Both the position numbers and the translations under genes were made by a program. From Nitrosopumilus piranensis (GTDB lineage Archaea > Thermoproteota > Nitrososphaeria > Nitrososphaerales > Nitrosopumilaceae): 64,000 bases of DNA. This document shows positions 1-8,259 of this stretch, in pieces; the first letter of the stretch is position 1; each line of letters begins with the position of its first letter. Below the pieces are notes generated by a model. It was not told the origin of the DNA, ran no database searches, and was given only the letters and a program-made list of their open reading frames with translations. The stretch is taken from the NCBI RefSeq assembly GCF_000875775.1, contig NZ_CP010868.1, forward strand, positions 1,189,707 through 1,253,706, written 5' to 3'.

Positions 1-193
1 GTTCTTCTTTATCAAAATCCATAGCAAGTGCTTTTCCAGCAGCTGATGGGGCAATAATTCCAGAGTAAGCTAAAAGGCTGTCACTCATAGTAGTTTTTCC
101 ATGGTCAACGTGAGCAATTACACCAAAGTTTCGTATCTGATCCTTATTTTTGATAATTTTCATTACTTCACTTGTTGACTTGAATTTTACCAT
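1..193 (-). CDS. fusA: Elongation factor 2 (EF-2), N-terminal fragment
   Basis: This is the first 64 residues of translation elongation factor EF-2, the GTPase that moves tRNA and mRNA on the ribosome; the rest lies beyond the window's left edge. The start is the ATG read from 193 downward. The G1 P-loop of the GTPase domain (residues about 26-33, AHVDHGKTT) is intact and is followed by the LLAYSG and MDFDKEE stretches typical of EF-2/EF-G. The fragment is in frame up to base 1, so nothing suggests a broken gene. The SIS-domain gene lies 49 bases upstream on the same strand. Confidence 0.95.
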   Translation of the reverse strand, partial: MVKFKSTSEVMKIIKNKDQIRNFGVIAHVDHGKTTMSDSLLAYSGIIAPSAAGKALAMDFDKEE

Positions 194-242
194 ATTCGCA
201 AACCCTAGGATTCAGCTATTAAACCTTAGCCTTCCAAAAAGA

Positions 243-1151
243 TCAATAGATCATGTCATTACTTACATTACGAATCTTTTTTGCCGTCACAAAATAACAG
301 TCTTTTTTCCGTTTTCTTTTTGCCTCATTTAGTGCAATGAATTGAGAGAAAAATGTACAGTACAACACTTGAGATATTTTATCAGATGGCATACTGGGAT
401 GAACCACATTAATTCCAATTTTTTTAAGATTTTTTGTCAATTGCACATTATGTAGATTTTTTTCTTCAAAAATTATGACAGTGTCACCACTTTTAGCTGA
501 AAATAACTCCATGTGAGAAAACTGCTCTATTCTACAATAGTGTGCATCATACCCCAACACCTCATAGAATTTTGCAGCACAATACATTGCAAGAGGGAAA
601 GTCAATAAATTGCCAAGGATGTAAATTTTTTTAGAGATTTGGACTCGCTTGGAATCAGATTTTGCTTTTGAATATAATCTAGCAGGATGGGAGATACGTA
701 TAGGCGCAACTAGAGAAATGCAACATAAGGCACTTTCTAAAAATGAGATGCTGCCTGCAGTAAAAACTCCATTATTAGGAGAGTCAAGTAGAATTACATC
801 ATTAGAGACTTTAGCTAATTGGCCATCAGACTTTGATGTAATTGCAGTTGATTTTTTTGTAATTTTTGCAACCTTGACATTAGTAATGGTGTTACCAGAA
901 ATTGAAACAAAGTAAACATGTTTTGATTTTACTAAAGATCTATTTTTGTACAAGTCTAATGGATCCATTGCCTTTACCAATCCATTAGAAAAAGATTCAG
1001 CCAACATAGAAGACACCATTGAATCACCACTTCCAGAAAAAATGATATTTTTTTGCAGAGTCTTTGAAATAGGTTTTTGCTTTTGAAAGGATTTTAGAAA
1101 ATCTACTTGGAGATGAATGTCTTTTTCAAATGCATCCATAGTATTCATCAA
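243..1151 (-). CDS. SIS-domain sugar-phosphate isomerase-like protein
   Basis: The 302-residue protein has the fold signature of phosphosugar-binding SIS domains: SGSGDS near residue 40, SISGNT near 105 and SKSDG near 128 line the sugar-phosphate site in GlmS and related isomerases. A second, weaker SIS-like half follows from about residue 165 (the YILGN stretch, then an EQFSHME segment that in the bifunctional GlmS/phosphoglucose isomerase group carries the catalytic Glu). No glutaminase domain is present, so it is not a full GlmS. It probably binds or isomerises a sugar phosphate; the substrate cannot be read from sequence. It lies directly upstream of EF-2 on the same strand. Confidence 0.7.
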   Translation of the reverse strand: MMNTMDAFEKDIHLQVDFLKSFQKQKPISKTLQKNIIFSGSGDSMVSSMLAESFSNGLVKAMDPLDLYKNRSLVKSKHVYFVSISGNTITNVKVAKITKKSTAITSKSDGQLAKVSNDVILLDSPNNGVFTAGSISFLESALCCISLVAPIRISHPARLYSKAKSDSKRVQISKKIYILGNLLTFPLAMYCAAKFYEVLGYDAHYCRIEQFSHMELFSAKSGDTVIIFEEKNLHNVQLTKNLKKIGINVVHPSMPSDKISQVLYCTFFSQFIALNEAKRKRKKDCYFVTAKKIRNVSNDMIY

Positions 1152-1232
1152 TTCAAATAATTTTTTGGCATATATTAGAAAATCTGTTTTAGCTGTGTTT
1201 TGATTTTTATTACGACTAGAATTGAACTAATT

Positions 1233-2060
1233 ATGGAAATTTCAGTAGGGCATACTCCTGATTCGGATGATGCATTCATGTTTTATGGTATGTTTACAGG
1301 AAAAGTTCCATCTCCAGATTTTGAAGTAAATCATGTCATTGAAGATATTGAAAAATTAAACCGCAAAGCAACAAATCCACAACTAGATGTCACAGCAGTT
1401 TCAGTTCATGCATGTGCATATATTCCAGGATACACTGTTTTACGAAGTGGCGGAAGTTTTGGAATTGGATATGGCCCCATAGTTACTGCAAGAAAACAAA
1501 TGACTATTGATGAGATAAAAAAATGCAAAATTGCAATTCCAGGAAAGATGACATCAGCATTTTTACTACTACAATTAATGATCGGAAAATTTGATTATGT
1601 TGAAATGAACTTTAGCGACATTCCAGAAGCTGTAAAATCAGGCAAAGTCGATGCAGGGCTAGTAATTCACGAGACACAATTATCATATGAGCAAGAAGGG
1701 AATGCCAAAATTCTAGATGTAGGAGAATGGTGGGATAAGACAACTGGCGGATTGCCAGTACCACTTGGAATTAATGTCATGAGAACAGACTTAGGATCAG
1801 AGACAATACAGAAATTTGACAAATATCTTCAAGCATCAATTGAATATGGATTAGAAAATTTTGATGATGCACTAGAGTATGCAATGCAGTATTCCAGAGA
1901 AAAGCCAAGAGAATTGATTGAAAAATTTGTAAAAATGTATGTAAATCAAGTAACAGTCAATATGGGAGATTCTGGGGAAGAATCCATAAGAAGAGTATTT
2001 GAGATGGCAAAAGAAAAAAATCTAGTTCCAGATTTTGAACTAAGCATAGCCATCAAGTAA
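1233..2060 (+). CDS. mqnD: MqnD, 1,4-dihydroxy-6-naphthoate synthase
   Basis: MqnD releases 1,4-dihydroxy-6-naphthoate from cyclic dehypoxanthine futalosine in the futalosine route to menaquinone. The 275-residue protein begins HTPDSDDAFMFYG, the hallmark N-terminus of the family, followed by the VSVHA and GYGPI segments and a GLVIHE block near residue 145, where the catalytic His of the family lies. The ATG at 1233 is preferred over an upstream in-frame TTG at 1200 because homology begins exactly there. An mqnE gene lies 1.2 kb downstream on the opposite strand, which supports the pathway call. Menaquinones are the known respiratory quinones of this group. Confidence 0.88.
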   Translation: MEISVGHTPDSDDAFMFYGMFTGKVPSPDFEVNHVIEDIEKLNRKATNPQLDVTAVSVHACAYIPGYTVLRSGGSFGIGYGPIVTARKQMTIDEIKKCKIAIPGKMTSAFLLLQLMIGKFDYVEMNFSDIPEAVKSGKVDAGLVIHETQLSYEQEGNAKILDVGEWWDKTTGGLPVPLGINVMRTDLGSETIQKFDKYLQASIEYGLENFDDALEYAMQYSREKPRELIEKFVKMYVNQVTVNMGDSGEESIRRVFEMAKEKNLVPDFELSIAIK

Positions 2061-2087
2061 TTATAGAACAAAAAATTTTTACAATTA

Positions 2088-2378
2088 ATGGGTGACGGAA
2101 TAGGCGGTCCAGTAATTGGCATTCTAACTAACAATGCATTTGAATTACTTGTAAGTCATGTTAGAAAAGACAACAAAGATGAATATGGTAAAACAGAAAA
2201 AATTATCATGAGCAAAATTGACAATCCAGACGACCCACAATATGAAGAAAAAACAAAAGAAGACTTGGAAAGAGCACTAAAAGGAAAGTTTGTTTCATGC
2301 AATGTTCAATACAGAGATAAAAAAACAGATGCACTCATTTGCAATGTATTTGTACAAAAGCCACCTGAAGGATTTTGA
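2088..2378 (+). CDS. Conserved small thaumarchaeal protein, unknown function
   Basis: A 96-residue soluble protein that starts 27 bases after mqnD on the same strand and may be cotranscribed with it. The N-terminus is Gly-rich (MGDGIGGPVIGILTNN) and is followed by a charged middle and a C-terminal half with two Cys (VSCNVQY and ALICNVF). No domain is recognised. Codon use and AT content match the neighbours, so it looks like a genuine gene. Confidence 0.65.
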   Translation: MGDGIGGPVIGILTNNAFELLVSHVRKDNKDEYGKTEKIIMSKIDNPDDPQYEEKTKEDLERALKGKFVSCNVQYRDKKTDALICNVFVQKPPEGF

Positions 2379-2662
2379 AATTTTAGCTAGACTCAATGAT
2401 GTAATGTAATTTTGTCACACGTGATCGTTCTTTTATGCTAATAGAGCACAAAATTTTCGTGAGATACATTTGAGATTTACAGCATGACTATTAGTATTGT
2501 ATTTATCACAAAAATGGAGTCTGCAAAGTTGCAGATTCAGCAGGAATGCTGATAATTAATTCAGGAGATCAAGGTACAATTTCACTCAAGTTGCACATGG
2601 AAGAAAAATAAATACGGAGGATCCAATTTCCTAATATATGATAAATACAAAATAATATCAAA
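2379..2662. other. Intergenic stretch with a possible coding remnant
   Basis: No full gene is seen. Between about 2492 and 2611 one plus-strand frame stays open and reads like protein (the stretch from 2546 to 2611 would be a 21-residue ATG-started peptide), but a stop precedes it and only about 40 codons remain. It may be the tail of a decayed gene or a chance frame. The 3' part of the gap is AT-rich and probably carries the promoter of the following TTG-started gene. Confidence 0.35.
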
Positions 2663-2938
2663 TTGGTACTAATTGACAAGAAAATTTTTGGTGGAGGCAT
2701 TGCCATGATTGTTGCAGGAATTGTTATCGGCTTATCAATTGGAGAGCCACCCACAGGTCAAGCTGGAATGTCTGAAGAAGAGATTATTGATTTAATGGTA
2801 GCAGAAGATGAAAACCAGGCTTTGCAGTTATTGTATGGACTTTTAATTGGTGTAGGATTTTTGTTGATTTTAATTAGTTTTGGAGCAAGGCGTAGAAAGG
2901 GCAGTGCAAAAAGATCAGAGAAAAAGCCTGCAGAGTAA
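2663..2938 (+). CDS. Small two-span membrane protein
   Basis: A 91-residue protein with two hydrophobic segments (about residues 9-26, and 54-73, the latter LLYGLLIGVGFLLILIS) joined by an acidic loop with two EE/ED clusters. The C-terminus is strongly basic (ARRRKGSAKRSEKK), placing both ends in the cytoplasm by the positive-inside rule. The TTG at 2663 is the only start that keeps the first span whole. No family is recognised. Confidence 0.6.
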   Translation: MVLIDKKIFGGGIAMIVAGIVIGLSIGEPPTGQAGMSEEEIIDLMVAEDENQALQLLYGLLIGVGFLLILISFGARRRKGSAKRSEKKPAE

Positions 2939-2976
2939 TTCAAACTTTTTAATCCAATTAAAGTACAGAAATAAAG

Positions 2977-3282
2977 TTGATTCATGCAGAAATTAGTATA
3001 TATCCAATAGCGACAAAAACTACTAGCGCAAGTTTTTACATTGCAAAAGCAATTGAATCAATTCAAAAGATAGAAAATCTCACATACGAAATTAATTCAA
3101 TGGGGACAGTTTTAGAGTCAGATGATATGGATGTAATTAACAAAGCAACAAAACAGATGACAGAAACAGTTCACAATCTAGGAATTGGTAGAGTAGAAGT
3201 TGTAATTAAGATAGATTCAAGAAGAGACAAACATCTAAAGATGCATGAAAAGATAGAGTCAATTAAAAAACATTTAGATTAA
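2977..3282 (+). CDS. MTH1187/YqgV-family thiamine-binding-type protein
   Basis: A 101-residue protein of the MTH1187/YkoF-like family (UPF0045), a ferredoxin-like fold whose members bind thiamine or related ligands as oligomers. The recognisable blocks are the N-terminal AEISIYPI strand, the TYEINSMGTVLE segment near residue 37 that lines the ligand site, and the VIKIDSR strand followed by a basic helix. The TTG start at 2977 puts the first beta strand immediately after the initiator, as usual. Its stop overlaps the end of the convergent mqnE by four bases. Ligand and role are inferred from the family only. Confidence 0.75.
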   Translation: MIHAEISIYPIATKTTSASFYIAKAIESIQKIENLTYEINSMGTVLESDDMDVINKATKQMTETVHNLGIGRVEVVIKIDSRRDKHLKMHEKIESIKKHLD

Positions 3283-4376
3283 AAATTCTTTAAAATTCCA
3301 AAATGAGTATTACGTTGTGCAGGAGTACGGCCTATTTCTTTTACCATAGTTGCAAGCTCATCAACTGATGATGTTGTAGGTTTTCCTGCAGCACGATAAA
3401 TCTCCTCAGAAAATGCAGTTCCAACCAAGTCACTTCCACCATTAGACAAGGCAACTTGAGCAAGTTTCTTTCCATATGCTACCCAATAAACAGAGATGTT
3501 GTTTAGAGTATTTGCAAGCATAAGTCTTGATAATGCAATGATTCTCAAATCATAAACAGAAGAACATTCATTATTTACCAAATGCTCTTGTTCTAGTTCG
3601 GTATTATCTAAACTGAATTTTAGTGGAATGAGTGTGATGAATCCATTTGTCTTTTTTTGTAACTCACGAATTTTTACAAGATGATCAACAATGTGTTCAG
3701 GTTTTTCAATGTGTCCATAAAGCATAGTTACATTACTTTTGATTCCCATATTATGGGCCTCTTCAATTACATCTAACCATTCTTGACCAGTACATTTTCC
3801 TCTTACAATCTTTTTTCTAATTTCTGGATGAAATAGTTCTGCTCCACCACCAGGCATTGAATCAAGTCCAGCATCTTTCAGTCTAGACAGAATTTCTTTA
3901 GTGGAATTTTTTGTAAGTTTTGATAGATAAAAAATCTCTGCTGCAGTTAATGCTTTGATGTTTAGTTTGGGATGATTTTTCTTAATTATTTTCATCATGT
4001 CTTCATAGTATTCAAGGGGAAGTTTGGGATGAAACCCTCCAACAATGTGTACTTCAGTTGCACCCATCTGTTTTGCAATTCCTACTCGCTGTTCAATTTC
4101 TTGAGGAGTTAATGTGTAAGCATCTTCAGCACCATCTTTTCTATAAAATGCACACATCTGACAACTTGCAGCACACACATTTGTGTAATTCATGTAGTAT
4201 GATGCTGCAAAAGTTACAGTGTCACCAACTAGTTCCTTTCTTCGGGCATCAGCTACTGCTCCAAGCAAGTGCAGATTATCATAATTCATCAATTCAAGAC
4301 CATCTTTGTAGGATAGTTCTTGACCTGCTATGGCGCGATCTAGTGCCTGAGAATCACCTACTAGTTGTTCTAGCAT
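3279..4376 (-). CDS. mqnE: MqnE, aminofutalosine synthase (radical SAM)
   Basis: MqnE uses a radical-SAM [4Fe-4S] cluster to join 3-[(1-carboxyvinyl)oxy]benzoate with S-adenosylmethionine, the first committed step towards futalosine. The cluster ligands are C68, C72 and C75 (Cx3Cx2C). The VGGFHP block, the KALTAAEI segment, the GLDSMPGGGAE segment and the TMLYGH segment match MqnE rather than MqnC or CofH, whose corresponding blocks differ. The 365-residue length is normal for the family. The gene is convergent with the plus-strand run that carries mqnD. Other Mqn steps are not in this window. Confidence 0.87.
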   Translation of the reverse strand: MLEQLVGDSQALDRAIAGQELSYKDGLELMNYDNLHLLGAVADARRKELVGDTVTFAASYYMNYTNVCAASCQMCAFYRKDGAEDAYTLTPQEIEQRVGIAKQMGATEVHIVGGFHPKLPLEYYEDMMKIIKKNHPKLNIKALTAAEIFYLSKLTKNSTKEILSRLKDAGLDSMPGGGAELFHPEIRKKIVRGKCTGQEWLDVIEEAHNMGIKSNVTMLYGHIEKPEHIVDHLVKIRELQKKTNGFITLIPLKFSLDNTELEQEHLVNNECSSVYDLRIIALSRLMLANTLNNISVYWVAYGKKLAQVALSNGGSDLVGTAFSEEIYRAAGKPTTSSVDELATMVKEIGRTPAQRNTHFGILKNF

Positions 4377-4452
4377 ACAATAAGACTAACCCATCATGAT
4401 ATATTCCTTAGTCAGACTCAAGAAATAAGTAGTCAGATAACAATATCACTAC

Positions 4453-4626
4453 ATGGTGCTCCCACTAGTAGATGAACACAAACCAAAATGCTATCTATGC
4501 CATGAAGGGTTTGATAATTTAGAAAAACTCAGAGAGCATCAAAAATCAAAACATACAGATTTTTTTGAATCACATGAAAAAGAGATGAATCGAGAGCCAG
4601 CACCTGGCGATGTTACAGTGTTTTAG
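4453..4626 (+). CDS. C2H2 zinc-finger microprotein
   Basis: A 57-residue protein with one C2H2 finger: CYLCHEGF at residues 13-20 supplies two Cys and the HQKSKH stretch at about 29-34 supplies two His. An acidic tail follows. Single-finger proteins of this size are common in this lineage and are thought to bind nucleic acid or protein, but no target is known. The last 14 bases overlap the end of the convergent TPR gene. Confidence 0.7.
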   Translation: MVLPLVDEHKPKCYLCHEGFDNLEKLREHQKSKHTDFFESHEKEMNREPAPGDVTVF

Positions 4627-5104
4627 TTTGTTCTTTAATTGATTTCAGTAAATCTTGTGCCAAATCTTTTGAAATATTGGCCAGATCAAATCCTTTGTCA
4701 ATAGATAATGCTTTTTTAAAATGTTTTAGTGCATCTTGTAATTGTCCAATTTCACCTAAAGACAATCCTTTGTATGCAAGGGCCATTGTGCATTTTTTAT
4801 CAATTTTTAAAATCTCATCATAGCATTTTATTGCCTCAACATATTTTTGATCAGAATGCAGTGCAGTACCTTTGTTTAGTAGAGCATCAAGGTTTGCAGG
4901 AGAAATTAGCAAGGCTTTATTGTATGAGCGGATTGCAAGTTTAATTCTGCCCATATTTTGTAATGTAACTCCTTTATCAATAAGGGCACTGACATTTGCA
5001 GGTTCACTTTTCAATACTAAATCATAGAGGTCTAGCGCATCATCAAAATTACCATCTTCAACACACTCATAGGCTTGAGACAACATCTTTTTTGTATTAT
5101 TCAA
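4613..5104 (-). CDS. TPR-repeat protein
   Basis: A 163-residue protein made almost wholly of about four tetratricopeptide repeats, seen in the regular spacing of GNFDDALDLYD, GRIKLAIRSYN, QKYVEAIKCYD and GQLQDALKHFK, each about 34 residues apart. TPR arrays form a superhelix that holds partner peptides; no enzyme domain is attached. The TTG at 5104 is preferred because an AT-rich TATA-like stretch lies about 25 bases upstream; an ATG six codons in is possible. A shorter relative lies at 6407-6634. Confidence 0.8.
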   Translation of the reverse strand: MNNTKKMLSQAYECVEDGNFDDALDLYDLVLKSEPANVSALIDKGVTLQNMGRIKLAIRSYNKALLISPANLDALLNKGTALHSDQKYVEAIKCYDEILKIDKKCTMALAYKGLSLGEIGQLQDALKHFKKALSIDKGFDLANISKDLAQDLLKSIKEQTKTL

Positions 5105-5264
5105 TATATCAGATAATATTTTGTTAATAAAGTAGTTTTACTTTACAAGATATTATACGTACAAACAATGAATTTACCTCCATGATCGGTTTATGATAAT
5201 ATGGTATAAAATTAGATTTTTTGATTAATTATTGATTAGAGGTAAACTGTGGATTAACTTCAGA

Positions 5265-6317
5265 TCAGGAAATTCTATCCACTCGCATGTATCCTTGAGG
5301 CTTGCTATTTGACTGATCCCAACAAGTAATCAAGAAGTTCATTTTTCTTCTTGTTTTTGTACTGTATAGTGTAGTATGAGGTCTATGAGCATTGCCTAAA
5401 ACAATTGTTTTTTTACCATATTGCTTGAATTTTCCATCTACAACATATCTCATGATATTTGCACCAGATGGAAATTTTACTTTCTTTTTTAGATTATAAT
5501 CTTTTACCGTAAGTATACCAAAATTATTTTTCCAATATACCATAGAAGACATTGAATAGTTATGACCAGTTTTTTGAAGAATTTTTGAACTTGATGTAAT
5601 TTGCCATTTTTTATCAACAATTAAATGAATTAAGCTACCTTCAACTGTTTCAACTATTTTTTCAGGCATGAATGCCATAAAGCATGGAGACACATGAGCA
5701 GGGCATCTTCCCGTTTGTAAATAAGCAGTGCCACCGTTTGAGTAGTTATGGTGAGAATCAGCAGGAACAGTTTTGACACCTTTTCCAATTCCATTAATGC
5801 CAAACTTGCAAATAATCATTCGAGGTTTACCAGTGGAAGATTTGTCACCATGTTGAAAAAGTGCAACTGCAATACCATTTTTTTCTTCTACAAGAAAATG
5901 ATCATTTGTTACTGTATTTGGGAATCCTTTTGAATTTCGACTGCTGTATACTGAAAATTTTCCAATACGATTAAAATTACTATCTAGTTTTAACAAAAAA
6001 CACTTCTTTGCACTTGCTGTGGAAAATGAAATCCAATGATACCCATGAGCAAAAACATGCCAGTGATCTGCAATATTTTCACCACCAGAATCTACTGAAG
6101 TTGCAACTGTAGTCCAAGATGGCGAACCAAAAGATGGGGGATTAAGAGGATCAACTCTAGACATAATAATTTCTCCGTTTGTTTCTGCAGACAAAACTAA
6201 ACCTTGGGAATCATCTACTACTGGGAATAACCACAAATCTGTACCATAAACTGCAGTTTTTTTTACAAGTGAGACTAGTGTGGGAGGTTCTTTTGTCACA
6301 GAATACAATAAGATCAT
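5265..6317 (-). CDS. Unassigned protein, possibly a beta-propeller
   Basis: A 350-residue protein without a signal peptide or membrane span. It is rich in short beta-type segments spaced about 45-55 residues apart, each with aromatic and Gly/Asn residues (GTDLWLFPVV, HWHVFAHGYHWIS, NGIAVALFQHG, NFGILTVKD, MNFLITCWDQ), suggesting five to seven blades of a sialidase-like or WD-like propeller. A His-rich loop (DSHHNYSNGG) and two nearby Cys (GRCPAHVSPCF) stand out. No catalytic signature is recognised. The ATG at 6317 has an AT-rich box about 25 bases upstream, fitting a leaderless transcript. Confidence 0.55.
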   Translation of the reverse strand: MILLYSVTKEPPTLVSLVKKTAVYGTDLWLFPVVDDSQGLVLSAETNGEIIMSRVDPLNPPSFGSPSWTTVATSVDSGGENIADHWHVFAHGYHWISFSTASAKKCFLLKLDSNFNRIGKFSVYSSRNSKGFPNTVTNDHFLVEEKNGIAVALFQHGDKSSTGKPRMIICKFGINGIGKGVKTVPADSHHNYSNGGTAYLQTGRCPAHVSPCFMAFMPEKIVETVEGSLIHLIVDKKWQITSSSKILQKTGHNYSMSSMVYWKNNFGILTVKDYNLKKKVKFPSGANIMRYVVDGKFKQYGKKTIVLGNAHRPHTTLYSTKTRRKMNFLITCWDQSNSKPQGYMRVDRIS

Positions 6318-6406
6318 ATATTGATAAGGGTTCTATCTTTTATTATCATACAGAATTAAGTTATTTTTCATAATATATGAAATAATAATATAGATTCAAT
6401 ATAAAA

Positions 6407-6634
6407 TCAAGAAGAATACCTATCACGAGGATCAATTTGCAATGATTTGTTAAAACAATCCATTGCTTCTTCGTATCTCCCAAGACTGCGAAGTGTAATT
6501 CCTTTGTAATTCCACAAGTCAGGATCATCTTGATTCAAAAGAAGGGCTTGCTCAAAAAATCCTAGCGCATCATCAAAATTGCCATCCTCTAGGAAAGACT
6601 TTCCTTGTGAGATAAGTTCTTCAATTTCACTCAT
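6407..6634 (-). CDS. Short TPR protein
   Basis: A 75-residue protein holding two TPR units (GNFDDALGFFEQ and GRYEEAMDCFNK, 34 residues apart). The first unit closely resembles the opening of the TPR protein at 4613-5104, so the two are probably paralogues by duplication followed by loss of repeats. It reads divergently from the Lrp gene. Two TPR units are few for a stable superhelix, so it may act as a dimer or partner another TPR protein. Confidence 0.7.
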   Translation of the reverse strand: MSEIEELISQGKSFLEDGNFDDALGFFEQALLLNQDDPDLWNYKGITLRSLGRYEEAMDCFNKSLQIDPRDRYSS

Positions 6635-6728
6635 GAAAATATGATTCCAAGCATTTGTTTTAAATTTGACATGACTGAAAAAATTTGAGCCTAATCAATT
6701 AAACAGATTTTTAGTTATTTAGTGAAAA

Positions 6729-6738
6729 TTTAAATAAA
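6729..6738 (+). promoter_or_regulatory. TATA box of the Lrp gene
   Basis: TTTAAATAAA is centred about 25 bases before the GTG start at 6758, the distance from TATA box to transcription start in archaea, so the message is probably leaderless. Confidence 0.6.
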
Positions 6739-6757
6739 TTTTTTCAATATAACTAGT

Positions 6758-7201
6758 GTGAATTTAGATAAGACAGATGAAAGAATTCTAAAAAATTTGA
6801 TGGTAGATGCAAGATTATCAGCAAGACAACTTGCATTGAAATTAGGAATGTCAACTGTAACTGTTCTATCTAGAATAAAAAAAATGGAGAAAGCCAACAT
6901 CATAAATGGATACTCAGCAATAGTTGATCATGAAAAACTTGGTTATTCGCTTACTGCAATAATTGAAATTATTGCAAATAATGACAAAGTTGTGGATATT
7001 GAGGAAGAGTTATCAAAATTTGAAAATGTTTGTGGAGTGTATGATATTACTGGTTCAACAGATACGATAATTATTGCAAAATTTAAAGAAAGAAATGAAC
7101 TAAGCAAGTTTGTCAAAGGTCTTGCAGTTATCCCCAATGTTGAAAACACAATTACACATGTAGTATTAAATACTGCAAAAGAAGATTTTAGATTAGCATA
7201 G
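6758..7201 (+). CDS. Lrp/AsnC-family transcription regulator
   Basis: A 147-residue full-length Lrp/AsnC regulator. Residues 1-50 form the winged helix (DERILKNLMVDARLSARQLA, then the recognition helix STVTVLSRIKKME). Residues about 65-147 form the RAM effector domain, with the GVYDITGSTDTIIIAKF core that usually binds an amino acid at the dimer interface. The GTG at 6758 fits the TATA box; an adjacent GTG at 6756 is out of frame. Its target and ligand are unknown. The membrane J-domain gene begins 10 bases after its stop. Confidence 0.9.
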   Translation: MNLDKTDERILKNLMVDARLSARQLALKLGMSTVTVLSRIKKMEKANIINGYSAIVDHEKLGYSLTAIIEIIANNDKVVDIEEELSKFENVCGVYDITGSTDTIIIAKFKERNELSKFVKGLAVIPNVENTITHVVLNTAKEDFRLA

Positions 7202-7211
7202 TGAAAAAGAA

Positions 7212-7760
7212 TTGAAAATTGTAAGTATTTTTCTAGTTTTAGTAATGTTATTTCTAATACAACAATCATACGGACAAAATGAAGAATTAGATATGGAACT
7301 TGAAGTTTCAGATGAGGAAAAAATTATTCTATTTGGAGGGTTTGCAATAGCTATAATTGGATTATTCTTGTTTTTAGCTAGAGATATCATTCTTAGAAGA
7401 AAGACATCATATGATAAAGAAGAGTTAGAATCAAAAAAAGACAAGACACAAGAAAAATATCATTCTGATTGGGGAGATGATTACGAAGAGATTGGAAAAA
7501 GAAGAAACACCATTAAAGATAAAGAATTTAGAGATGCTGTAAAAAATAATGAATTACCAAATTACTATAAAATTTTAGGGGTTTCAAAGGATGCAACACA
7601 AGAAGAGATAAAGAGTAAATTCAGAGAACTAGCAAAAAAGACACATCCAGATATAACAAAAAAAGACTCTGAAGAAGAGATGTCAAAACTAAACAAAGCT
7701 TACGAAGTACTTTCAGATAAAGAAAGTAAAGAAAGATATGACAAGTATTTTGTAGATTAA
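7212..7760 (+). CDS. Membrane-anchored J-domain (DnaJ-like) protein
   Basis: A 182-residue protein with an N-terminal signal or anchor (residues 1-20), a second hydrophobic span at about 38-56, an acidic/basic linker, and a C-terminal J domain at about 117-180. The J domain keeps the catalytic HPD triplet (145-147) that stimulates Hsp70/DnaK, with the YYKILGVSKDA opening and the NKAYEVLSD closing helix. By the positive-inside rule the J domain faces the cytoplasm. It lacks the Gly/Phe and zinc-finger regions of true DnaJ and probably recruits DnaK to the membrane. Confidence 0.85.
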   Translation: MKIVSIFLVLVMLFLIQQSYGQNEELDMELEVSDEEKIILFGGFAIAIIGLFLFLARDIILRRKTSYDKEELESKKDKTQEKYHSDWGDDYEEIGKRRNTIKDKEFRDAVKNNELPNYYKILGVSKDATQEEIKSKFRELAKKTHPDITKKDSEEEMSKLNKAYEVLSDKESKERYDKYFVD

Positions 7761-8161
7761 ACTGATTCTAGTTTTACAATAATCATACTAAGTTCAATTG
7801 AATCAGGTGTTTGAACACTATTTGTTAGATTTGTGAAAATTTCCAAATTTTTTGTGGAATCATTAATGCTCACAATAGTTGTGATTTTTATTTCGCCAAA
7901 TTCTGTATTTGGTCCAAGCATCTTTTTTGTAAGTAATGGAACTACAGAAAGATCCTTAATTGTACCCTTCATCTTATAAGCAAATTTTTCTGAAAAATAT
8001 ACCCCACCACGGGTGGTGGGTTTGTTTACTGGAATAGGAGAATAAGTTACAGAAACATCTGTCAATATGTATGAATTATCTTTTAAATCGAGTTTGAATT
8101 CAAGAGAATCAGATTTTGTTGAATCAATTAAAAATTTTAAAATGTTTTCATCAACAGTCAT
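7757..8161 (-). CDS. Conserved thaumarchaeal protein, unknown function
   Basis: A 134-residue soluble protein rich in alternating hydrophobic residues typical of an all-beta sandwich (YILTDVSVTYSPI, IKITTIVSIND, IELSMIIVKLE). No known domain is recognised. It converges on the J-domain gene with a four-base overlap. A GC-rich perfect inverted repeat (8003-8020) lies inside the coding region and encodes the KPTTRGG loop. Confidence 0.55.
   Translation of the reverse strand: MTVDENILKFLIDSTKSDSLEFKLDLKDNSYILTDVSVTYSPIPVNKPTTRGGVYFSEKFAYKMKGTIKDLSVVPLLTKKMLGPNTEFGEIKITTIVSINDSTKNLEIFTNLTNSVQTPDSIELSMIIVKLESV
8003..8020. repeat. GC-rich perfect inverted repeat inside a gene
   Basis: CCCACCAC, a GG centre, then GTGGTGGG: eight perfectly paired bases per arm, almost all G/C, inside a strongly AT-rich region. 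The frame stays open through it, so it was either selected in the gene or inserted in frame. Confidence 0.75.
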
Positions 8162-8228
8162 TTAAAAATAGCAAAATAGTAATTCTATTGAATCTTTCTA
8201 CAGGAAATTAAAATTTCAATCAGATCAA

Positions 8229-8240
8229 CTTTAAAAATAA
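8229..8240 (+). promoter_or_regulatory. TATA box of the HD-domain gene
   Basis: CTTTAAAAATAA is centred about 26 bases before the ATG at 8260, consistent with a leaderless message. Confidence 0.6.
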
Positions 8241-8259
8241 GAAAAAAGACTGATGAATA

